Shown: one piece after another, positions 32,460 to 39,175 of the stretch
Layout of the letters: every line of letters begins with the position of its first letter
How positions within the stretch are numbered: the first letter of the stretch is position 1
From: Chloroflexota bacterium
GTDB lineage: Bacteria; Chloroflexota; Chloroflexia; Chloroheliales; Chloroheliaceae
NCBI GenBank assembly: GCA_028287745.1
Contig: JAQBPB010000014.1
Coordinates: 1-39,175, forward strand
Reading direction: 5' to 3'
DNA length: 39,175 nt
Notes under the pieces: model-generated
Told to the model about the DNA's origin: nothing
Seen by the model: the letters and a program-made list of their open reading frames with translations, nothing else
Database searches by the model: none
Made by a program: the position numbers and the translations under genes

Positions 32460-33836
32460 CTAGACAGAGTATCCCTGCCATTTTAGGATATAGGAATACA
32501 TTTCTCTAATATATTGAGGCGGGTTATTGCCATCCGAGGCCGGTGCGTATACTGGAATAGCATCTTCCATACGGTTAAGACCTTTATTAACAAAATATTT
32601 TATCATCAACCTGCACCAGGCTTCGAGCCCGGCTTTCCAGGTCGGAAAGCGTTGGAACCCACAAGCGCCATCTTCTTCACCCCGGACGTTACCCCAGTTT
32701 TTATTGTTCAAACTGTTTTCGCCATCACAATAACCTACAGCTGTACCAGCCCCGCTTTCCCGTACGAAGAAAGCCAGGGCTACACCCGGATCAAGCCCGC
32801 TTTTAACTATTGTAGCATAAAGGTCGCCCGCCTCAGAAATTACCGGGGATCGGTAGAAAACCAGGACTTTGCGGAACTGCTCAAGCGTAATCCGGGGCGC
32901 GCCGGTAAAGGTAAGTTCATTCATTGACCGCCAGGCCAGGTAGTGCTGCCCCACGTTACCCATTTCTACCTGCCACTCGGCCGGATTGGAAGGGGTATAG
33001 CTCAATACGCGCCGTTCGAAAAGCTGGAGCATGACCATCTTGCTTTTTCCGCCCACCAGGACCCTGGCCCAATAAGGCTCCGTAATCGGATAACCAAAGA
33101 CATGCACCGGGTCGAAAAGCGGTTCGGTTACTTTATTACGCCTGGCATCCAGCACCATACCTTGCCTGGCAAAGTAATCGGTGAACGCTCGCGGGATATT
33201 ATGCCCAGTAGCTTCTTCATAAGCGGTAATCTGGGCCATGGGATCACCCGGGTCGTACAAGACCGTATCGGCATTGCGGTTGATTAACTTGCTAACGCTT
33301 TGTCCGACGCGAGAAGGCGAGCGGACCCCATTAACGAAAGAATAGTCGGTGAAAGTGGCGTAGGTTGGGGTATCGCTGGTCACCTGGGCGTCGCCCACTA
33401 CCGGGATTTGGGCCGGAGTGGCTACATTTATCGGGTTCAGGGTCCTTTGTTCACCGACCTCGCTGGTCTGCGTTCGTCCTGAAACCAGTTCTTTAACCAG
33501 GGTGCCACCCCGGATATACCACTTGCTATTGACCGGCTGCCGGGCGTCAATTTCCATGCGGCCTTTGTCATAGTGGCGGAAAGCTCGTTCAAAATAAGTT
33601 CCCGACGCACTGTAACGGTAGCGGTCTTTGTAGCTGGGGTTCAGGGGTTCCGGTCCCCAGACCCAGCTTCGGCTGACCACGCCATCGTAAACGAGGTCAT
33701 CCGTCCTGGCCCACAACTGCCGGAAAGAGGCTACCTGGTCCGGGGTGGCTGCTTCAGCCGTGGCCGGCACGAGAATAAGGTTACAAACCAATAAAATTGC
33801 TAATCCAAGAATAATACGTTGAAAAAAACGACTCAT
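32460..33836 (-). CDS. Secreted glucosaminidase/lysozyme-like protein with N-terminal exoprotein module
   Basis: A 458-residue exported protein with a signal peptide (cleavage likely after PATAEA). Residues about 38-308 repeat the module found in the M28 peptidase at 5.5 kb: WVWGPEP, HYDKGRME, PTYATFT, TGHNIP, TEPYWARV and WQVEMGNVGQHYLAWR. Residues about 320-458 resemble bacterial glucosaminidase/lysozyme-like domains: ALAFFVRESGAGTA with a candidate catalytic Glu, NNKNWGNVRG, GFQRFPTWKAGLEAWCRL and PVYAPASDGN. Peptidoglycan or another polysaccharide is the likely target; this is inferred from the fold pattern. AGGA lies 10 bases before the ATG. It is first in a probable operon with the histidine kinase. 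Confidence 0.82.
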   Translation of the reverse strand: MSRFFQRIILGLAILLVCNLILVPATAEAATPDQVASFRQLWARTDDLVYDGVVSRSWVWGPEPLNPSYKDRYRYSASGTYFERAFRHYDKGRMEIDARQPVNSKWYIRGGTLVKELVSGRTQTSEVGEQRTLNPINVATPAQIPVVGDAQVTSDTPTYATFTDYSFVNGVRSPSRVGQSVSKLINRNADTVLYDPGDPMAQITAYEEATGHNIPRAFTDYFARQGMVLDARRNKVTEPLFDPVHVFGYPITEPYWARVLVGGKSKMVMLQLFERRVLSYTPSNPAEWQVEMGNVGQHYLAWRSMNELTFTGAPRITLEQFRKVLVFYRSPVISEAGDLYATIVKSGLDPGVALAFFVRESGAGTAVGYCDGENSLNNKNWGNVRGEEDGACGFQRFPTWKAGLEAWCRLMIKYFVNKGLNRMEDAIPVYAPASDGNNPPQYIREMYSYILKWQGYSV

Positions 33837-33951
33837 ATTAAAAAATTCCTATTCATTCATTGAATTTTGCCGACTTGAAACGGGCCTGCTTCCAGGCTTT
33901 CTTTGCTGAATAACCCAATAAAACAGCCTCCCAGGGACTGCCAATGAAATG

Positions 33952-33960
33952 ATTATAGCA
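33952..33960 (-). promoter_or_regulatory. Extended -10 promoter element of the wall hydrolase-histidine kinase unit
   Basis: TGCTATAAT on the minus strand, about 115 bp upstream of the start at 33836 and just beyond the stop of the metalloprotease gene. The -35 is weak (TTAGCC). Confidence 0.55.
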
Positions 33961-33976
33961 TAAGAATACGGAAAGG

Positions 33977-35941
33977 CTAATTAGTTAACCGCAAAGTAAA
34001 TTTGGCCGGGTTGAGTGTCCGTGTGGCATAAGGTGCTACCACTACCACGGCCTGTTTGTAGGGAAAGGTCTTTTGACCGGCATTAGCGCCATCCAGGGTT
34101 AATTCTGTAATACAGGATTTTCCGTTATCAGCGATCGCCAGGTCGCGGGTAGCAACCGCGCCACACGCTCCGTCCCGGCTGATTACCTGTACCCAGTAGC
34201 GCTGGGGTAGGGTGACATTCGAGCGAATAAATCCGGCGGCTTCCCAGCCGTTCTCGCTGCTTTCCACATCGTCTTTCCAACCGATTTCGGGTATTTCAAA
34301 GTCATCAAACAGGGCTCCCTGGCGGCTGTAGCCTTCATCGGTCAGGTATTCCAGCCGGATTTTAATTTGTTTACCGGCGAATTTCGAAAGGTCATATGAG
34401 TCCTGGACCCAGGTGGCCCGTAGTTCGGCGGTATCGGCCTGGTCTATCCCGTTAGGAGTACTCTGGCCGGTTATGCCGGGGCCGTAGGCTTTGCCCGAAG
34501 GGTCAATATCGGTGGTGTACCTGGCACCTTTGAGGGGTTCCCAGGTCTGGCCGTTATCGGTCGAAGCTTCCACGTACAGCCAGTCGTAACTTGGCTCTAT
34601 ATCGAACCAGGTCCAGAACTTAAGGGTTGCGCTTTTAACGCCGCTCAAATCAACCGGACGGGTGAGCGTCATATTTGAATTGTCGGACCGGTTGCTCCAC
34701 CAGGCTTGCTGCCCACTGTGCGGGCCTGGCCCGGCCAGCCGGACGGTGGTCGCGCCTTTGAAGTCGAGCGTAAAACCTTTGTCGTTACCCTGGACACTGT
34801 AGTAATTGGCCGCGAACTGGTTTAATTGTTCCTCGCCATTAGCAGTTGTCAGCGGGGTTACCCGGTCTACCCGGCTGTTAATCTGGGCATAGTTATAGAC
34901 CGGGTCCGCCGTGCGCTTGTTCAGGTAATTTGCCAGGACGAACTGCTTGAAAAGCGTTTCGGAGGTCTCCGCCGGTTGTCCATTGCTATACAGGGCCAGG
35001 TCAACCGCGTTAAAACCGGTCAACCCTTTGCCGTTCTGGGAAATGGAGCGGACTGTATCGAACCCAAAGCGGTCCTTAATATAAGAGAGCCAGGTGAAAC
35101 CGGCCCCGTAATAGGGTGACGTGCCACAAGCGCCGCAGGTCCAGCCGCCAAGCTGGGTAGTGGGCCGGGACATATAGGTATTATCCAGGCCGTTTGCGGA
35201 GTAACCGTTCAAGACCTGGGCCAGCACGCTGCTGCCTTCGTTCAACCAGACGTCCTGGTCCGGCAGGGAATTACTGTTGATCATGTGCTGGAATTCGTGA
35301 GCAAGGGTCGCCAGGTAGCCGTCGCCGAAATTTTTGGACGGGTCAATAAAGAACATTTCCCGTTCGTTGCTGGTCGGGTTGATCGACTGCAAAAGCAGGT
35401 CGTCCGAGCTGAAATAACCGGCCGCGAGTTTCAACGTGGTATTCAGCACGACCAGGTGCGGGTCGTTGTCCACTCCCGGCGAGTTTTCATTGCCAAAATA
35501 CTGGCGGGTGGTCGGGTAGATTTTGTTTTCGAACTGTTCGGCCCGGCTGACATATTCGGCCCTGTTCTGGTTGCTCAGGCGGTTATCCAGGAACATGTAA
35601 AGGTGGGGCGTGACGGCTACGGCGGTAGCGGTAACTTTGGTCGAAATCTTTAGCTCAAGGTCAGCGACATTAAAGGTTTCCTGGTCGCCTACCTTGTAAG
35701 TGCGCTTGGTAGTGGTGCGCGGCGGGTTGGCCGGGCCGCCTCTCAAGCGGGTATGGGCCGCGTAAGGGTCACGCCGCGGCGCGGTGGTGTCTTTTACGAC
35801 AAACTCGGTGAGGTATGCGCCGGGCGGAGTGGCCGCCGCTCCTGCGGGTGCAGTCTGGGCCAGGACACTCTCCTGGGCTGCTCCGCCGAGGCTTGTTGCT
35901 AAAATCAGGCCCGCCAGCAGACCTGCACACCACCTGAACAT
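33977..35941 (-). CDS. Secreted metalloprotease, HExxH gluzincin (M30/immune inhibitor A-like)
   Basis: A 654-residue exported protein with a signal peptide (hydrophobic core 5-22). The zinc site HEFQH at about 214 is followed some 20 residues later by WLNEGSS, whose Glu is the likely third ligand; this spacing suits M30 (hyicolysin-like) gluzincins. A CGACG cysteine pair lies near 275. Residues about 400-590 resemble the beta-sandwich region of immune inhibitor A proteases, with a TLKFWTWFDIEPSYDWLYVE block and ASTDNGQTWEPL. The rest to the C-terminus is another beta-rich segment. GGGAGC seven bases upstream supports the ATG. It follows endonuclease V by 31 bp and may be co-transcribed with it. 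Confidence 0.83.
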   Translation of the reverse strand: MFRWCAGLLAGLILATSLGGAAQESVLAQTAPAGAAATPPGAYLTEFVVKDTTAPRRDPYAAHTRLRGGPANPPRTTTKRTYKVGDQETFNVADLELKISTKVTATAVAVTPHLYMFLDNRLSNQNRAEYVSRAEQFENKIYPTTRQYFGNENSPGVDNDPHLVVLNTTLKLAAGYFSSDDLLLQSINPTSNEREMFFIDPSKNFGDGYLATLAHEFQHMINSNSLPDQDVWLNEGSSVLAQVLNGYSANGLDNTYMSRPTTQLGGWTCGACGTSPYYGAGFTWLSYIKDRFGFDTVRSISQNGKGLTGFNAVDLALYSNGQPAETSETLFKQFVLANYLNKRTADPVYNYAQINSRVDRVTPLTTANGEEQLNQFAANYYSVQGNDKGFTLDFKGATTVRLAGPGPHSGQQAWWSNRSDNSNMTLTRPVDLSGVKSATLKFWTWFDIEPSYDWLYVEASTDNGQTWEPLKGARYTTDIDPSGKAYGPGITGQSTPNGIDQADTAELRATWVQDSYDLSKFAGKQIKIRLEYLTDEGYSRQGALFDDFEIPEIGWKDDVESSENGWEAAGFIRSNVTLPQRYWVQVISRDGACGAVATRDLAIADNGKSCITELTLDGANAGQKTFPYKQAVVVVAPYATRTLNPAKFTLRLTN

Positions 35942-35972
35942 CTTTTGCTCCCTTTGTATAGGCCTTTCAAAA

Positions 35973-36719
35973 TTAGAAAAGCTTGCCTTGCTCTAAATTC
36001 TCCCCGGTCACCGGGTCGGGTGCGCTAACCGGGAAAGCCTCGGCCGCCCCGGCAAAGTTATGCGCTCCCCGGGTGGTTTCCGGCAGCCGGTAACCCCGCA
36101 AACATTGCTTGACATAATCTACGGCGGTGGGGAGGTCAATTTTATGACCGATCGAAATTATCAGCGGGTTGGTCCGCACCTTCGAGCGCAGGGCCATCCC
36201 GATAACTTCTTTATTACGGTCCCGGTAATCTATGATTGGCAGCTGGTCGCCCGGGTTAGGGCCGAGTTTTTCTTTATCGAAACGGCCCCACAGGATGGAT
36301 TTGGCGCAACCCAGGCTGGGCCGGTCCAAAAAGACACCCAGGTGACAGGCAATACCAAAGCGCCGGGGATGGGCATAGCCCTGACCGTCTACCATAAACA
36401 TATCCGGAATTTCTTTCAGGCGGTCCACCGCGTCCAGGATTAGCGGCATTTCCCGAAAGGACAGCAAGCCGGGGACATAGGGGAATTCCAGCTTGCGGGT
36501 CGCCACCACCCGGTCAACCACTTCCAGGCCGGGAAAGGTTAAAACTACAATCGCCGCCTGGCCTTCTTCCTTTAAGGAGCAATCCACCCCGGCAATGGTC
36601 TTTATATCGCCCGGCGCAAAGCCGTTGGTCGGCTGGACGCGTGGCCGCAAGTCGCTCTGGATGGCGCGGGCTTCGTCCGGGGAAACGTCCCAGCGGTGCA
36701 AATCTCGATACCAGGGCAA
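35973..36719 (-). CDS. nfi: Endonuclease V
   Basis: Cleaves DNA one base 3' of deoxyinosine, in repair of deaminated adenine. The 248-residue product has the metal ligands Asp 46 (AGVDCS), Glu 90 (YVPGLLSFRE) and Asp 111 (VDGQGYAHPRRFGIA), plus the conserved SKVRTNPLIISIGHKI and RLPETTRGAH. It starts with TTG; AGGAGG eight bases upstream supports this choice and no better ATG exists nearby. Length is normal for the family. The protease gene follows after 31 bp; I see no functional link. Confidence 0.95.
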   Translation of the reverse strand: MPWYRDLHRWDVSPDEARAIQSDLRPRVQPTNGFAPGDIKTIAGVDCSLKEEGQAAIVVLTFPGLEVVDRVVATRKLEFPYVPGLLSFREMPLILDAVDRLKEIPDMFMVDGQGYAHPRRFGIACHLGVFLDRPSLGCAKSILWGRFDKEKLGPNPGDQLPIIDYRDRNKEVIGMALRSKVRTNPLIISIGHKIDLPTAVDYVKQCLRGYRLPETTRGAHNFAGAAEAFPVSAPDPVTGENLEQGKLF

Positions 36720-36807
36720 AGGTTTACCCTCCTGAAAACAGTTTACCTGTTAAAAATATCTAAGGCAAGCCAGAAAAGTTAAGGGTAGCTTATAGTTAAG
36801 CCCAGGC

Positions 36808-36836
36808 TTGACTCTCATTCTCCTCTAACCGATAAT
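36808..36836 (+). promoter_or_regulatory. murJ: Predicted promoter of murJ
   Basis: TTGACT, an exact 17-bp spacer and GATAAT, each one mismatch from consensus, about 100 bp upstream of the murJ start. Confidence 0.7.
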
Positions 36837-36934
36837 ACCCACGAGTTAAGCCTGGCTCCATCTCTATCACAATATTTATACCTGCAATTACCTTAAGTTT
36901 CCTGTATTTGAAGAAAGCGGAAAACTACTAATTA

Positions 36935-38680
36935 ATGTCCTCCAGCAATGAATCCGGCCAGAAACCGGACCGCCGCGCTGACGGCCTATTATATGAAGCA
37001 AATTCTTTACGCCTGGACGACTCGGTTGAACCGGGTTTGAATTCCACTCCGGTAAGTCCAACTCAAGCTGGTGGAAATCCTGAGAGTGCCACCGCCGCCG
37101 CGCCTGCCGAAAGCCGGTTTGGCGGCGGCATTATCCGGGCGGCCATTTTAATCTCGCTGGGTAATATCCTGACCAGGATTTTCGGTCTGGGCCGTAATGT
37201 CGTGCTGGCCTCAATTGCCGGGACGGGCGGGGCGGCGGTCGCTTTTAGTGTAGCCGATAATGTGCTTTCTATTTTCTTCGATTTACTGGTCAGTGGGGCG
37301 ATCAGTTCGGCCCTGGTGCCGGTCCTGAGCCGGTACGCCGCTAAAGTGGATGCCGAAGGCCGCAAAGAATTCTGGCACATCGTCAATACCCTGCTCACCC
37401 TGGGGCTGCTTTTCCTGATGGCCGTAGTGGTTATTCTACAACTGGTCACCAATCCCCTGGCCGATTTTATGACCGCTGACCTCAAGCAAGACGGGGTAAA
37501 AGAACTTACTCCCGGCCTGATCCGGGTAATTTTATTCGGGATAATCTTCCTGGGCGTGTCTTCGATAATGATGGCAACCTTGCAGGCGCTCCAGCGCTTT
37601 GCCTGGTCAGCCTTATCCCTGGCAGCCCGCAATGCCACTGTCATTGTGATCGCCCTGGCCTTTAGTTCCTGGGGCATCTGGAGCATGGTGGCCGGGGTAG
37701 TGCTGGGGACATTTATGCTGGTAGTTTTACAGGCGCCCGGCCTGCGCGATATGTCATTCCGGCCTTCCTTTGATTGGAAACACCCCGCTATCCGGGAAAT
37801 TCTAAAGCTCTACCGGCCAATCTTCCTGGGCCTTTTGATAACCAGCGCCGTTTTGATTATTGACCGGGCTCTGGCAAGTTCGACTGGCCTGGCGACCATC
37901 CCGGTTATGGCTTATGCAACGACCCTGCAACAATTTACCCTGGGACTGGTCGGCAGCGCGATTTCTATCGCCATTTTGCCGACCCTTTCCCGCCAGGCGG
38001 CTTCGGACGACCTGAGCGACTATATGCGCACCCTGATGGGTGGCCTCAAACTGCTGCTGGTCCTGATTATCCCGGCGACCCTGGGGCTGCTGGCTATCGG
38101 CCTGCCGACTATCCGGCTAGTCTTTGAACACGGCAAGTTTGATGAAACCAGCCGCTGGCTGACCTACTTCGCCCTGCTGGGTTACTTGCCGGGCATCCCG
38201 GCTGCCGCGATTGACCAGATGCTAATCTTTTCGTTCTACGCCCGTAAGAACACCCTGACGCCGGTGCTGGTCGGGGTCATTTCCAACCTGGTTTACCTGG
38301 CGGTGGCCCTATTGTCGGTCAACCTGCTCCAGGCCGGGATGATGGGCCTGGTGATTGCCAACTCGCTCCAGCAAGTGGTCCACATGGGCATAATGTTCTG
38401 GCTGCTGCGCCGCCAGTTCGGCGGCCTGGGCGGTCACGGCCTTTACCGGACACTTATTAAGACAGTCCTGGCTTCGCTGTTATTATCAGTATGCGCTTAC
38501 CTGGCGGCCGGGTTAATAACGGCCCTGTTGGGCGAGTCCGGTAAATTCGCCAGCTTGCTGGCGGTAATCGCCGGTATCGGGGCCGGGGGAGTGGCGTACC
38601 TGTTTGCTTTGCGCCTTTTGCGGGTTGATGAAATGGCCCAAATCTGGAGCGCGGTCGCCCGCAAACTTTTACGCAAGTAG
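36935..38680 (+). CDS. murJ: Lipid II flippase MurJ (MviN)
   Basis: Moves lipid II across the cytoplasmic membrane during peptidoglycan synthesis. 581 residues with about 14 helices from residue 65 on, including the first-helix pattern RAAILISLGNILTRIFGLGR, the NVVLASIAGTGG stretch, LVSGAISSALVPVLSRYA and, later, GSAISIAILPTLSRQAA and FEHGKFD, all typical of MviN/MurJ. Residues 1-62 are a polar, Pro/Ser/Ala-rich cytoplasmic extension not usual in the family. No strong ribosome-binding site precedes the ATG. The gene has its own promoter. Confidence 0.94.
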   Translation: MSSSNESGQKPDRRADGLLYEANSLRLDDSVEPGLNSTPVSPTQAGGNPESATAAAPAESRFGGGIIRAAILISLGNILTRIFGLGRNVVLASIAGTGGAAVAFSVADNVLSIFFDLLVSGAISSALVPVLSRYAAKVDAEGRKEFWHIVNTLLTLGLLFLMAVVVILQLVTNPLADFMTADLKQDGVKELTPGLIRVILFGIIFLGVSSIMMATLQALQRFAWSALSLAARNATVIVIALAFSSWGIWSMVAGVVLGTFMLVVLQAPGLRDMSFRPSFDWKHPAIREILKLYRPIFLGLLITSAVLIIDRALASSTGLATIPVMAYATTLQQFTLGLVGSAISIAILPTLSRQAASDDLSDYMRTLMGGLKLLLVLIIPATLGLLAIGLPTIRLVFEHGKFDETSRWLTYFALLGYLPGIPAAAIDQMLIFSFYARKNTLTPVLVGVISNLVYLAVALLSVNLLQAGMMGLVIANSLQQVVHMGIMFWLLRRQFGGLGGHGLYRTLIKTVLASLLLSVCAYLAAGLITALLGESGKFASLLAVIAGIGAGGVAYLFALRLLRVDEMAQIWSAVARKLLRK

Positions 38681-38834
38681 CCGGGAATAGCCTGTTGCAA
38701 AGGGCGGGCCTGCCGCGCCACCGGGTTGGTGTAAAAAATTGGTGGAATATAAAAGGTAGCGAGCTACGCCGCGGCCGCCGGTACCAACTAACTTTAAGTC
38801 TGCTTGCGGGATAAGTAAATGTTTTTTGTATAAG

Positions 38835-38863
38835 TTGCACGAATTGGCATTAAGTTAGATAAT
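38835..38863 (+). promoter_or_regulatory. ilvD: Predicted promoter of ilvD
   Basis: TTGCAC, an exact 17-bp spacer and GATAAT, leaving a leader of about 70 nt. The leader contains a small hairpin, CGGAA-ATA-TTCCG. I see no T-box or leucine/valine-rich leader peptide. Confidence 0.5.
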
Positions 38864-38941
38864 AGAATTGAAATCAAATCAAATTTCCCCAACCGGAAAT
38901 ATTCCGAGGGCATCTAAAAATTAAATGAAAGGGAACTGGTA

Positions 38942-39175
38942 ATGGCAGAGCAGCAACCGGGTAAACGGTCGCTTAACTTACGAAGTCAGGTCATGACTGG
39001 TGGGCCGGAGCGAGCCCCAAACCGGTCCATGATGCGAGCGGTAGGTTTTACAGATGAAGATTTTAATAAACCGATCATCGGGGTCGCTAGCACCTGGGCG
39101 GAAACTTCCCCCTGCAACATACATATCAACCGGCTGGCCGAAAAGGTCCGTGAAGGGGTCCGCGTGGCAGGCGGG
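38942..39175 (+). CDS. ilvD: Dihydroxy-acid dehydratase, N-terminal part (cut by window end)
   Basis: Catalyses the dehydration of dihydroxy acids in isoleucine and valine synthesis, using an Fe-S cluster. Only the first 78 residues are present, open to the window edge. They match the start of Ilv[42 protein letters not shown] with the first cluster cysteine (58), and [16 protein letters not shown] lies upstream of the ATG. The predicted promoter suggests that it begins a transcription unit continuing out of the window. Confidence 0.93.
   Translation, partial: MAEQQPGKRSLNLRSQVMTGGPERAPNRSMMRAVGFTDEDFNKPIIGVASTWAETSPCNIHINRLAEKVREGVRVAGG

Noticed and set aside
33892..33915. Small hairpin GCCTG-CTTC-CAGGC with a following T-rich run on the plus strand
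   Set aside because: It has terminator shape only on the plus strand, but both neighbouring genes are on the minus strand.
38457..38840. Minus-strand frames opposite the end of murJ
   Set aside because: Arginine/proline-rich antisense readings with no initiation signal; they reflect GC-rich coding DNA on the other strand.

Overview
The window comes from a bacterial chromosome with about 50-55 % GC. It is most likely from the Chloroflexota; this is an inference, not a phylogenetic result. Three things point that way: a substrate-binding lipoprotein with a very long Ala/Thr linker, a secretin-less Tad pilus motor set (cpaB, cpaE/tadZ, cpaF/tadA, tadB, tadC), and two secreted enzymes sharing a C-terminal signature (GNVGQHY-x-AWR) that I associate with Chloroflexota exoproteins. 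I saw no rRNA, tRNA, CRISPR array, integrase or intact insertion sequence.

Layout. 0-2 kb: a family 5 peptide-binding lipoprotein (minus). 2.3-5.5 kb: a tandemly duplicated membrane MCP-like protein (plus), tail to tail with a secreted M28 aminopeptidase (5.5-7.4 kb, minus). 7.6-8.7 kb: 4-hydroxyphenylpyruvate dioxygenase (minus) with a strong promoter and a near-perfect palindromic operator. 9.1-12.7 kb: two GT2 polyprenyl-phosphate glycosyltransferases and arginyl-tRNA synthetase (plus), closed by a perfect hairpin terminator. 12.8-16.2 kb: a small leader ORF with a tandem P-loop protein, a DUF192 protein, an Asp-box beta-propeller protein and a DUF1059 protein. 16.3-22.6 kb: Tad pilus genes on the minus strand, cpaB under its own promoter and cpaE-cpaF-tadB-tadC as a second unit. 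23.2-25.8 kb: a zinc-ribbon/EcsC/degenerate-hydrolase protein facing a cysteine-rich protein. 26-28.7 kb: an MFS transporter and a histidine-rich membrane protein, followed by a MITE-like inverted-repeat element. 29.2-36.7 kb, all minus: a DJ-1/PfpI protein, a GAF histidine kinase behind a wall-hydrolase-like protein, a metalloprotease and endonuclease V. 36.9-39.2 kb: MurJ flippase and the start of ilvD (plus).

How the genes fit together. Much of the region serves the cell envelope: pilus assembly, lipid-linked sugar transfer, lipid II flipping, wall hydrolysis and secreted proteases. The rest is housekeeping (argS, ilvD, nfi) or tyrosine catabolism (hpd). Intergenic promoters repeatedly show an extended -10 of the form TG(C/T)TAT-N-(A/T), which suggests a shared housekeeping sigma consensus. 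The observations most worth checking are the module shared by two secreted enzymes, the tandem MCP, the hpd operator, the leader-ORF/P-loop pair, the zinc-ribbon/EcsC/pseudo-hydrolase fusion, the histidine-rich membrane protein and the wall hydrolase-histidine kinase pair.
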